Below are positions 29,201 through 38,600 of a stretch of DNA of 64,000 bases, one piece after another (positions within the stretch are counted from its first letter, which is position 1; every line of letters begins with the position of its first letter). Origin of the DNA: UBA5078 sp051252515 (GTDB taxonomy: Bacteria; Pseudomonadota; Gammaproteobacteria; Pseudomonadales; Pseudohongiellaceae); assembly GCA_051252515.1 (NCBI GenBank), contig JBPOFS010000001.1, positions 310,001 to 374,000 of the forward strand, read 5' to 3'. Both the position numbers and the translations under genes were made by a program. The notes beneath the pieces are model-generated. The model was not told the origin of the DNA. It worked only from the letters and a program-made list of their open reading frames with translations, and did not search any database.

Positions 29201-29243
29201 TAACAATGATGTCTTCTTCGCCAGTCTCTGTTTTGCTGTTCAC
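26229..29243 (-). CDS. PKS protein KS-AT (split module, ACP on next protein)
   Basis: About 1004 residues from a GTG at 29243. That GTG overlaps the previous stop by one base and has GGAG 6 bases upstream; a TTG at 29255 is less likely. An N-terminal helix rich in Leu/Lys/Glu (about residues 10-33) looks like a docking coiled coil. The KS domain has the active Cys near 219 (DTACSSS), EAHGTATGLGD and KTNFGHMEAS. The AT domain has GHSLGEY (Ser near 682) and, where malonyl-specific ATs have HAFH, reads RAFH near 781. No KR, DH or ACP is present. The carrier is the N-terminal ACP of the downstream protein, whose AMT acts on the beta-keto product. Its place right after the hydroxymalonyl-ACP genes suggests that this AT takes that extender, giving an alpha-hydroxy-beta-amino unit. 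That coupling is inferred from gene order. Confidence 0.92.
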   Translation of the reverse strand: MNSKTETGEEDIIVKALAEIRRLKAENAQLRTGGASTTQSKPERPELVPIAVIGFACRTPGDGDNPETFWDILKEGRCTITEVPSYRWSVEQYYDANPDAPGKMRCRFGSFLGRVEDFDCKLFGISPVEASYMDPQQRLLLELAWESLEDANMNMEALKGSATGVFVGQSGFDFAAQHMTEESLLEITPYVGTGCATSPAAGRISYTFDFTGPSYVVDTACSSSLVAMHNACNSLRQGESTLALVGAANLILAPGMSINFDKVGMLCEDGVVKTFDKDAHGVVRAEGGGMVVLKRLDDALRDGDRVDGVILGSAISQDGASSSLMAPSGNSQKAVMQAALRAAAIDTDSIDVIEAHGTATGLGDPTELNSVLDVYCRTPRTKKLLIGSVKTNFGHMEASAGIVGFIKLLLALRNEYLPKHLNYTDGHPDIDWPNESIEVCAQGQAWPRTARRRVAGLSGFGFSGTNAHIILAEAPEQKASSVASEDQAAQQLLLLSAGSAESLKSTAIALADWMESHAEVSLAQVCHTWATRRKRHTNRLAIVANEREQLIAKLRRYAEVGKAKGSSNGIAQSRSGRLAVAMICGGHGAQYNGMSAVLYQAEPVFREAFDRASDLASGYIGSDLTAMLHAPAAQSTGNIFKGSMVEGDLSKTLQAQLGIFCVQYALAQQWMAWGVEPKALLGHSLGEYTAACLAQVFSLKDAVMLIAERARLMDTHTPQGAMLTAFHDEAAVQAIVSSFKDASIAAVNGPGIILVSGTIQSIAEISQRIEADGGRTTNVPIDRAFHSPLVDAVLPHFRAVLERVHFSAPKIPIISNLTGAIAGAEITTVDYWLRHCREPVQFMKGMQTLHGEKFAAFIDLSPEPVMMGLDLCFQEIRELAGSKGAWVPSLRNCIDDQARMLESLGKLYCLGLNPHSSPTAQMAVRLPTYRFDRQRCWSAAAERGQNIFASRPAVPVSVDLKPPINNQPAAVQATRVDSDIHRVMLEHMAVVDQYLALSERNKTG

Positions 29244-30295
29244 TACAGTCTCCAACCCATCGCATCGTCGATATTCAATTGCATATAATCGGGCAATGCA
29301 GGGATATTCGTTAGATCATTGACTAGCAACTCGCCCTCTTCACTGAAACCCGCAAAGCGGTAAGTGACGAACATCATGCGGTTACGGTCGGTTTCCTTGA
29401 ACTGCGCGGCGAGCTTGATCTGTTGATTGCGACAGTTCAACCGCATAGCCGTCAAAATTACTCCGCCAACGCCGCGGGACATTACTCGGCAAGACATTAA
29501 GAATAAGTCGACACACCAAAGGCCGGGCTGCTCAGAGATTAGCAATAGCCCGATTGCACCATAGGAGCCGTATTGATCTTCTAGCTCTGCGACGATGACC
29601 TGATGTTTGTCCGATGCGAGCAGTTCACGTAATTGCTCAGCGGAGTATGTAACGCCCGTCGTGTTCAGTTGATTCGTTCGCACAGTCAACTCTTCTGCGC
29701 GATGCAGATCTTCTTCACTAGCAGGTTTCAGTTTCAACGCTAACCCAAGGGTGCGTAGAAATGCATCTTGAGGGCCTTTAAAATCGTCTTGAGCCTTCGT
29801 GCGCTGCTCTTCTTTCTGATACATTTCTCGACGGTTTTTCGAGTCTTTGGTCAGGTGCAACGGAACGAAATCTTCAAGTTCTAATAAACTTTCTACCTGC
29901 GCGTCAGTGAAAACCCGCACTGAGGGATGAACTGAAAGCACTTCGTCACGCTCGAAAGGTTGATCATCAATGAACGCAAACGTATCGATACCGATATTCA
30001 GCTGCTCAGCAATCTTTGCGATAGACTCTGACTTCGCGTTCCAACTAATTTTGGGATAAAGAAAATACTGATCAAGCCCATGCGCTGCCAGTGCCGCCAT
30101 TACTGGCTCGGTTTCGTTTTTCGAGGCCAGAGACTGTAAGATCCCACGCTGATCAAGCGCCTCGATGACTTCGCGAACGTGCGGCCGAAGCGGCGGCAAC
30201 GTCGCGCTCTCTAAAAGTACGCCGTCCCATAATGTATTGTCCAAATCCCAGACGAGGCATTTAATCCGTGTCTTCGAGTGACTGCTGTCCATCAT
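29243..30295 (-). CDS. FkbH-like glyceryl transferase/phosphatase (HAD family)
   Basis: This 350-residue protein has the HAD motif WDLDNTLWDG near residue 16, FIDDQPFE near 108, the RTNQLNTTG motif, and a C-terminal acyltransferase-like part with the conserved Cys in MSCRVMSRGVGG. FkbH enzymes take 1,3-bisphosphoglycerate, remove phosphate and load the glyceryl group through that Cys onto a dedicated ACP. This is the short FkbH form without the extra N-terminal domain, unlike the copy built into the NRPS. Its start overlaps the upstream acyl-CoA dehydrogenase gene by 4 bases, and together with the ACP and two dehydrogenases it forms the usual fkbH-I-J-K set. Likely product: glyceryl-ACP, the precursor of hydroxymalonyl-ACP. 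Confidence 0.92.
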   Translation of the reverse strand: MMDSSHSKTRIKCLVWDLDNTLWDGVLLESATLPPLRPHVREVIEALDQRGILQSLASKNETEPVMAALAAHGLDQYFLYPKISWNAKSESIAKIAEQLNIGIDTFAFIDDQPFERDEVLSVHPSVRVFTDAQVESLLELEDFVPLHLTKDSKNRREMYQKEEQRTKAQDDFKGPQDAFLRTLGLALKLKPASEEDLHRAEELTVRTNQLNTTGVTYSAEQLRELLASDKHQVIVAELEDQYGSYGAIGLLLISEQPGLWCVDLFLMSCRVMSRGVGGVILTAMRLNCRNQQIKLAAQFKETDRNRMMFVTYRFAGFSEEGELLVNDLTNIPALPDYMQLNIDDAMGWRL

Positions 30296-31467
30296 TGATT
30301 CCCTGCAAGCAAACGCTTACGCCTGAGCGCGGATTGAACGAATTCACCCATCCCGTTCTGCGCGATCATGATCTGCTGCATCTGATTACTGCCTTCGATA
30401 ATTTCCGTTATTTTCAGATCGCGATAAAAGCGCTCCGTACGACTCTCATTAGCACTACAGCCTGCCGCCCCGTGAATCTGCACAGCATGATTCGCCACCG
30501 TCATCGCATGGGTTGAAGTAAAGTATTTCGCCGTGGCGGTTTCCATTGCCGCCATAGGATCACCAGCCGCTCGTCTTTGCGCTGCATGAAGACACAAACG
30601 TTCAGCCGCCTTATACGAGGTAATCATGTCAGCAAGCATTTTCTGAATGAGCTGATGCTTAGCCAATGGTTGACCGAATTGCGTGCGCTTTTTCGCGTAA
30701 GTGACCGAGTCCGTAAGGCAGGCCTCCATCGCTCCGAGGGAGCCAAATGCAATGACTAGTCTGCCTAGGTCCAGCGCACCCGCTGCCACATAGGAGATTC
30801 CAGCGCCTACTCGCCCGATAATATTTTCGGCAGGTATTACGCAGTCGTTCATCTCGATCTCACCCAACATGGCGGCACGAAAACCAAGCAAGTTGGACAT
30901 CGGCGTAACGCGTAAACCTTTAGTATCGCTCGGCAACAAACATGCCACGGGACTACCGTCCTCGAGCTTACCGAAAACCAGCAAGAGATCTGCTTTAGTC
31001 GCGTAGGAGATCCACTTCTTCTTACCGTTTATTCGAAAGCCTTCCGCACAAGGCGTCAGCGTGGTTTGAATGCCCGTCGCCTCACTACCAAAATCAGGTT
31101 CGGTAAGCGCAAACGCCCCTATCTTTTGACCTTGCGTAAGAATTGGGAGCCAATACTCGCGTTGCTCTTGAGTGCCCGACAAGCGAATGGCTTCCATTAC
31201 CATGCTATGGACCGTGACAATGCTAAGCAATGACAGGCTCGCTTGTCCGAGCTCCGCACAAAGCAGACCAAAGGACGAAGCATCCCATCCGCGACCACCA
31301 AAGGAAGTCTCGACAAAAGTGCCTAGAAGCCCAGCTTGCGCTAGCGACGCTATCACCTCATCAGGCATGCTTTCGGCTTGATCCCAAGCCGCGATGTCTT
31401 GCGCTGTATAGCGCGATAGCAATGTAGCCGCTTCTAGCCTATGTGCTTCTTGCTCCGATTTATCCAT
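30292..31467 (-). CDS. FkbI-like acyl-CoA/acyl-ACP dehydrogenase
   Basis: 391 residues from the ATG at 31467, which overlaps the end of the ACP gene; a longer reading frame lies inside that gene and is unlikely. It is a full acyl-CoA dehydrogenase fold: FALTEPDFGSEA (FAD/substrate loop), KKWISYATKADLLLVFG, TQFGQPLAKHQ and the C-terminal QIHGAAGCSANESRTERFYR. In methoxymalonyl and hydroxymalonyl pathways, FkbI/ZmaI-type enzymes oxidize the C3 aldehyde of the ACP-bound 2-hydroxy-3-oxopropionyl group to the acid (or act at the alpha carbon). The neighbours fkbJ and fkbK support this role over fatty-acid oxidation. Confidence 0.9.
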   Translation of the reverse strand: MDKSEQEAHRLEAATLLSRYTAQDIAAWDQAESMPDEVIASLAQAGLLGTFVETSFGGRGWDASSFGLLCAELGQASLSLLSIVTVHSMVMEAIRLSGTQEQREYWLPILTQGQKIGAFALTEPDFGSEATGIQTTLTPCAEGFRINGKKKWISYATKADLLLVFGKLEDGSPVACLLPSDTKGLRVTPMSNLLGFRAAMLGEIEMNDCVIPAENIIGRVGAGISYVAAGALDLGRLVIAFGSLGAMEACLTDSVTYAKKRTQFGQPLAKHQLIQKMLADMITSYKAAERLCLHAAQRRAAGDPMAAMETATAKYFTSTHAMTVANHAVQIHGAAGCSANESRTERFYRDLKITEIIEGSNQMQQIMIAQNGMGEFVQSALRRKRLLAGNQ

Positions 31468-31714
31468 TCGAGGCCGGCGCTTTTTTAAGCATGAACGCCT
31501 CAATCTTGACGATGCTGCGGAAATTGTTCAAATCTAGATCTTCACTTTCGAGACGGATCTCCAAAGTCTTCTCTACGAATAGAACCAATTGCATGGCCAT
31601 CAAAGAACTCACTAAGCCGAGCTCAAAAATATCGTCATCGTCGGCGAAATCTTCCTCACCGATGAATTGCTCAAGGAAACTGCGTATGTCTTGTCTATAG
31701 TTTGCGTTGCTCAC
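31460..31714 (-). CDS. FkbJ-like discrete acyl carrier protein
   Basis: This 84-residue acidic carrier protein has its phosphopantetheine serine in GLVSSLMAMQLVLFVE, near residue 38. This is the variant motif typical of FkbJ/ZmaD carriers, where the usual DSL is replaced by (N/S)SL. The GTG start overlaps the upstream dehydrogenase stop by 4 bases, and its end overlaps the acyl-CoA dehydrogenase start, so translation is coupled. It should carry the glyceryl group while it is oxidized to the extender unit and present it to a PKS AT domain. The divergently transcribed PPTase is the natural activator. Confidence 0.9.
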   Translation of the reverse strand: MSNANYRQDIRSFLEQFIGEEDFADDDDIFELGLVSSLMAMQLVLFVEKTLEIRLESEDLDLNNFRSIVKIEAFMLKKAPASNG

Positions 31715-32622
31715 TTTTTTCCTTCCACTTGCGCTGCTGCGGGAACTTTACTCGGTGTTGCTTGATGCAAATTGGGGTATTTAAAAAAGCCTTGCCCAGA
31801 TTTGCGTCCATGTAAGCCTGCGTCTACCATTTTGCGAAGCAGTGGCGCAGGTCTAAACTTAGGATCGTTATAGCTTTCGTATAGCACTTCAAGGGAGAAC
31901 AAGATGGTATCCAAGCCGATCAAATCGGCCGTCTCTAACGGGCCCATTTTGTGTCCGAAACACCCTTTAAAAATGCGATCAACATCACGAGCCGTCGACA
32001 CTTGATCTTGTACAACGAACACCGCCTCGTTCACGGTGAGCATTAGAATACGATTGGAGACAAAGCCTGGCATGTCGTTAACGACAACTGCTGCCTTGCC
32101 GAGTTGAGCGAGAAATTCCTTCGCCGTGTCGATCGTCGCATCACTTGTATGGAACGCACGAATGACCTCTACCAATGGCTTCATTGGTACAGGATTCATA
32201 AAATGCATCCCGACCACTTTGTCCTGACGCTGAGTCCAACTTCCAACTTTGCTTATCGATATCGCTGAGGTATTGACTGCAAAGACACAATCGTTTTTAC
32301 AGATACTGTCCAGTTGCGGATACAGTTCTTGCTTGATTGCCACTTTCTCACTGACGTTCTCGACTAGAAAATCCACTTCGGCGAGCTTAGTCAGATCAGT
32401 TGTGAATTCGATACGCTCGCATACTTCATCCACAGAATGTGTTTCTGGCCCTTTATTGAGCATCGCTGCAAAGCGCAGTTCTTGACGAATTTCATTCTCT
32501 GCTGCCGCCAGAACCTCATCAGTGAGATCGACTAAAACAACGCGCATACCTTTCTGCGCAGCCGCTTGCGCGACACCTCTTCCCATTACGCCGGCGCCTA
32601 CTACGCCTAAAGTGCTGATCAT
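31711..32622 (-). CDS. FkbK-like 3-hydroxyacyl-CoA dehydrogenase
   Basis: 303 residues; ATG at 32622 with an AGGAG site 6 bases upstream. The N-terminal Rossmann motif GVVGAGVMGRGVAQ binds NAD. HFMNPVPMKPLVEVI and the FVSNRILMLTVNEA segment are typical of 3-hydroxybutyryl-CoA dehydrogenases. In the fkbH-I-J-K set it oxidizes the C3 hydroxyl of glyceryl-ACP to an aldehyde. No methyltransferase of the FkbG type is found anywhere in the operon, so the expected extender is hydroxymalonyl-ACP rather than methoxymalonyl-ACP, as in zwittermicin biosynthesis. Confidence 0.9.
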   Translation of the reverse strand: MISTLGVVGAGVMGRGVAQAAAQKGMRVVLVDLTDEVLAAAENEIRQELRFAAMLNKGPETHSVDEVCERIEFTTDLTKLAEVDFLVENVSEKVAIKQELYPQLDSICKNDCVFAVNTSAISISKVGSWTQRQDKVVGMHFMNPVPMKPLVEVIRAFHTSDATIDTAKEFLAQLGKAAVVVNDMPGFVSNRILMLTVNEAVFVVQDQVSTARDVDRIFKGCFGHKMGPLETADLIGLDTILFSLEVLYESYNDPKFRPAPLLRKMVDAGLHGRKSGQGFFKYPNLHQATPSKVPAAAQVEGKK

Positions 32623-32630
32623 GCTTACTC

Positions 32631-35600
32631 CTAAAGATCTATCTCGTTGGCAAGTTGTCTAAGTAAATCCAACCTGTTCGATTTCTCCGCTGCGCAAGTG
32701 TCCTCTTGTTGAACCTCGGTGCCATGTGTCTTTTGCACCTGAGTAACCAGCTCTCTCGCCATCACCACAATATTAGGGTAATCAAGGATTAACGTAGATT
32801 TCAATTTTAAGCCGAGTACAGACTCAAGCTTCTTACGCAGCTCTAGTGCTGCGAGTGAGTCAATGCCCATGTCCAGAAAACCAGTATCGATCTCCAAACT
32901 GTCATTACTACCGGGGCTCGTCATTTCCGCGACAATGCGCAGTAGATTATCTTGCAACAATTCTCCCGCTGCTTTTTCGTTCAATGCGAGCAATTCGCCT
33001 ACCAGAGCGGGCAACTTTGATCGGAGCGGTTGGTCGCCTAGAGCGCTCGTGCGCCGAGGCTTCGCCGCACTGCGTGCCGACACTGGCCACAAGCCTGCAG
33101 CGCCCGGCAACTCTGCTAGCTTGTCGAAGTCCGCGGTCAGAATTGAAATTTCACTTAGCTTTGCAGAGGCAAGGTAGCAACCGAGTAGGCTGAAGCCAGT
33201 ATCGGGAGTCAGAAAACCATAACCGGTGCTGCCGATCCGCGCCTGATGACTTTCGCTAAGCGCTGCTGTCATACCCGTATTGTTCCATGGGCCCCATGCA
33301 ACACTAATCGTCTTGCTTCCTGAAGCAGAATATTGCTGAGCAAGACTATCCAGCGCCGCGTTTGCAGCACAGTAATTGCTCTGTCCCGCCCCGCCTAGCC
33401 ATGCAGCAATCGACGAATAATAAACGGTGAGCTCAGGTTTGAGAGCCTCGAAAGCTTTATGCAAATTGACAGCGGCTACGGCCTTGCCCTGCATAAGCGC
33501 AGTGAAGTCATCATCTTTCAACGAGCTAATAAGCCCGTCGCGATTCATTCCCGCAGCATGAATAATGGTTTCCACTGGCGCGATCTGTGCCGCCTCTGTT
33601 GCCAAGGACACAACTTGCTCGTATTGACTGACGTCGCAGCGATAAGCCTGCGCTTTGGCCCCTTTTTCATTGAGTGAAGCAAGAGCAGACTCTGCTTCCT
33701 TCGAAGGAGCGGATCGTCCCACCAATAAGAACTGACGAGCACCGCGCTTAAACATCCACTGCGCAGTAAGCAAGCCAAGCCCGCCAAGTCCGCCGGTAAT
33801 TACTTGTAATTTTTCAGGTGAGAAACTGATCTCGTCGTTGGCAGGTGCCAAAGCATCCGCTTGCAAGGTTTGTATATTACCTGCCTTGATTTGCAGCCTG
33901 AGCCCGGACTCGCCATCTGCTCCTAGCAAGCTTAGCAATGCTTGTAGGCTGCCAGCCTCCTGATCCATCTCAACGGCTCGAATAGTCCAGTCTTGCAGTT
34001 CATGTGCCGCTGCAACGCTCTGCACGCAGAGCGCAGCCCTATGCGCAACAGTGAGCACGTTAGGGGATTGCGTAGCAGATTCATCCGTGAGCGCAGTCAC
34101 GACGATAAGCTGTGTAATCTCTGCTTTGATTGACGTTAGTGAGGCGAGGAAATGATTCAGAGCCACGCAGGACTCCACTCCCTCTGTCACATTATCTATA
34201 TAGATAAGAGGTAAGGCGCCCTTGTCATTGCTAGAGGGTAAAGAACCATCCGCCAACAACAACGACTCGATACCGACACTGCGTAAACTGTGCGCAAGCC
34301 GCTTCGTATCTTCAGAGTTGCCTGCCAGCCATACACTTTCCAATGCATTCGCCGTGATAGTCGAGGGCAGATTTTCCCAATGACGTGAGAACAGTCGCGG
34401 TACTGATTGAGGGTGTCGGAATGAACTCGCGGCCACTTCTCGGAACTCAATGCCGCGGCTTTCGAGAAGGACCCTTCCATCACTGGCTAACAACTTGATA
34501 GTGGCAATAACTAAAGAATCAGAATACTCATGGATCTGTGCATGCGCCCAAACCTGATCAGGAAGCTCTTGTGCATAGCATAACAATGTGTCGATTCGAG
34601 CCGGCACAATCGTCGTGCTTGGCAGCATCGGCAACGCGGCCAACATGGTTTGCCAATGGCAGTCGATCAACCCAGACGGGATGCCTTGCGCAAAGCGAGC
34701 CGCCGTTGTTCTTGGCACATCGAGCAGCGTCAGAGCTTCATCCTGCCCACGCTGAATGCTTTTGAAACAAAGGAATGATTCGCCTAACTCCACCTGCATC
34801 GTCGCCATATGCGCTTCGATAATTTGCGGAGACAAAGCCTCACTGCAACGTTGACGTAGGGCAGTCATATCAACCTTCGCAGCTATCTCGAAGTCCTCAG
34901 AGAGCAGATCGGCCTTAACATGAACCTGTACGGCACTTTTAGCTAAGCCTCCAGTCGCACTTGAAAGACGCAGGTCAGCTGGTTGACTGCTTAACTCGAT
35001 ACTGGTGGCATCATCGGTGACACTAAACAGGATCTGCACAGCTCTGGATTCAGAGTCGGATGCTGCGCCGCCGAGATGCATCGGCGCGATGAAATTAATA
35101 TCACTCAAAACGACTCGATTTTGTTCCGCGAAATCCGTGGCAGTGTGCAGCAATTGCGATACATACAACGCTGCCGGCGGCACAATGACACCGAACACGC
35201 GATGCTGCTCAAGCACAGGAATCGTAATGGGAGAATACTCGAGCGAATATAATTGCTGCCCAAGTTGGGGCAACACAACAGGCCTTGCCAATAATGGGTC
35301 TAATTGAGCGACGGCCGCTAGTCTCGCATCCGGATCTATCCAGCAACGCTGGCGCTGCCATGGATAAGTTGGCAGATGAATGCGTGCGCCATCGAACGCT
35401 TCTGAGCCAGACCAATCGATCGCGTGGCCAAGCGTAAATAATGTGGCGAGCGCATTGCCGAACACACGAGCGTCGCGATGCCCTTTGCGCAAAGACGGCA
35501 ACCAATGGACTGACTTTTCACTCTCCAATGCACGACCTAGCCCACACAAAATGGCAGCGGGCCCTATTTCAACGAAGCAAGTCCCTTGCGCCGCAATGGC

Positions 35601-38600
35601 TTGCTGCAAGCCTTGCATAAACTGTACAGGGGCGCGCAGCTGCGCAGACCAATAGGCAGCACCTTGGACGTGATGCTCTAGCACTGTGGCGTCTAGATTG
35701 CTCATCACAGGAGTACGCGTCTTCTTGAACTCAAGCGCTGCAATGGCTTGCGCAAATTCATCTTGCAGAACTTCCATATGCGCTGAGTGAAATGCATGGG
35801 ATACACTCAATGGCGTAGCGCGAACATTCTGTTTTTCAAGGTATTCACAAGCGCTGGCGATGGCGTCCGCACTTCCAGTAATCGTGGTATCCACTGGTGA
35901 ATTGCACGCGGCAATTTCGCAGTCCGTTCCAGACTTCTGTAAAAGTGCGCGCAGCGAATTGACGTCGGACTTCACCGAAGCCATTGCTCCGTGCGCAGTC
36001 ACCGCTTGCATCAAACGACTTCGCACTTCTACTAATAAAGCGGCATCTGCCAAGCTCAAACCACCCGCGGCCCAGACACCGGCCACCTCACCAATACTGT
36101 GCCCGACGATGAGGTCTGGCTGAATGCCTAACTCTCGATAGAGCTGCACGAGCGCCACTTGAATACTAAACAGTGCCGGCTGCGTGTATTGCGTTTGATT
36201 CAGAAGCGCCTGCGCCTCAACATCATCTTCGGCAGATAAAATCAGGTCGCGTATTGAGTGCTCGCGATCATTAGCAAATAGATTGGTGCAAGTATCCAAG
36301 GCTTCGCGGAATACTAAATGAGTCTCATAAAGCTCCCGACACATACCTGCGTATTGACTGCCCTGCCCTGTAAACATGAAAACAATAGGGGCACCAGTTT
36401 TACTAAGGCCAAGCTCTGGCTCTACCGGTGCCGCGCGTAGTTGCGAGAGCAGCTCATCTCGATCTGCCACCACGAGGGCTCGACGACAAGCCATGGCAAG
36501 GCGTCCACGCTGATGGGTAAATGCAATATCGCTAAGCGCCGTGTTTGGATGGCGCGTAATGAATTCGGCCAGTGCCGTGCATTTGTCCTGGAGCGCTGCT
36601 TCACTGCCCGCCGATAATGGCAGCACGTAGACGTCTTGATCGCTATTAAGCGGTGTCCGCTCAGGGGCTTCCTCAAGTATGACATGCACATTAGTGCCGC
36701 CAATACCAAGTGAGTTAACGCCGGCACGTCGCGGCGTGGCGCCCGCCTCCCATTCTCGAGTGTTATTACTAACGTAGAACGGCGTTTTTTCAAATCCAAT
36801 GGCCGGATTCGCCTCCTTAAAATGCAACGTAGCGGGTAGAGACTTATGGTGCAGCGCGAGCACGGTTTTAATAAACCCAGCAATGCCGGACGCAATGCCC
36901 ATATGACCTATGTTAGTTTTAACTGAACCCAACGCACAGTAGCCATTGTTTTGCGTGCTATGGCGGAACGCTTTCGTTAAGGCCTGCACTTCAATAGGGT
37001 CCCCTATGGGGGTGCCGGTGCCATGCCCTTCTACAAAACCAATGCTAGCGGCATCGACTCCGGCGCTCTCAATAGCCTTCGAAATAGCCCGGTACTCACC
37101 CAACATGCTCGGCGCAGTAAAGCCCATTTTCTGCCCACCGTCGTTAGCGACGGCACTGCCTTTTACAACCGCGTAAATCTCATCGCCATCGGCAATAGCC
37201 TGCTCGAGACGCTTTAACAATACCGCGCCAGAACCACTCCCGAATATCGTTCCCTTCGCATCACGGTCATACGCACGACAATGACCGTCTGGAGAGTTGA
37301 TCATGCCTTCTTCATAGTAGTGACCAGCATGTTGCGGCAGCATCAACGCACAACCACCGGCAACAGCCATATCACAATCGCCCTCTCGCAAAGCTTGGGC
37401 GGCCTCATGAACCGCTACCAGCGTACTGGAGCAGGCTGTCTGGATGGCCATACTGGGACCGGTCAAATCCAATTTGTAAGAGACTCGTGTCGGCAGATAA
37501 TCCTTATCGTTCGCCACCATCACATTGAAACCTGGAACAGAGTTGACGGTCAGCAGGCTCCCGCCGTTGTCCTCGACCCAAGCCTTGTTCGCGTAAACAT
37601 TATTCTGTAGATAGGTATTGGTGGCTGCCGAGGCATAAACGCCCACTTTACCTAGTGCCGCACCTGGCACATAACCGGCATCTTCAAAGGCTTCCCAAGC
37701 CGTCTCTAGGAACACGCGTTGCTGCGGGTCCATCAACTCGGCTTCTCGTTTCGCGTACTTCCAGAAATCGAGGTCACACCCTTCAACGTCATCCAAAACG
37801 GGGGCGACGTTGACTTGCGCCGGGTCATGAGCGCGCTCAGAAGGCACGCCTGCAGCAATAGCATCGGCAGGAGTAAAGAAGCTCAGGGTTTCTACGCCTT
37901 CCTCAAGCACGCGCCAGAAAGCTTCCGGACCATGCGCTCCGGGAAAACGACAGGCGATGCCAATAACAGCAATATCACCCGATTGCGCTTTAGGGATTGC
38001 GCTCTTTTCTGGACCATCTGTTTCAGCAAGCGCTGCTCTGCCAGAGAAATGCATAGCCATAGAACGAATGGTAGGAGTATCGAACAGCTCCACCATCGAC
38101 ACTTCACGCTCCAGTAACAATTCAAGTTCATGTTGCACCTGTATTGCCAACAATGAAGACCCACCAAGCTCGAAGAAGGTCTCGTCTAGCCCTACTGATT
38201 CAAGCTTTAACGCCTGACGCCAGATAGCCGTAATATTGGCCTGCAGCTCTCTGAATGCAGAGGTATCATCAGATCCACCATCGTCGATACTGGATCGCCT
38301 TTTTGGCATCACCGCAGCTTGACCGAACTCGCCTTTCTCATAACGACTCTTTAGTAATCCACGTTTGATTTTGCCGATTTCAGTACGAGGAAAATCTTCA
38401 GGCTTCAACTCAACAAATGCTCTAGGGGCATTGCCAATGGCGCTAGCCACTTCCGCGCGCAAGGCCTTTTCCAAAGCCTCTTTCGTACCGGCATCATTCG
38501 TGCCGCTAACCGGTGAATAAAAAATCACGAGACTTTCTGTATTCTCACCAGCAGCACGCACACCGACCGCTGCAACGCAGTCGCCTGCGATCGCTGTAGA

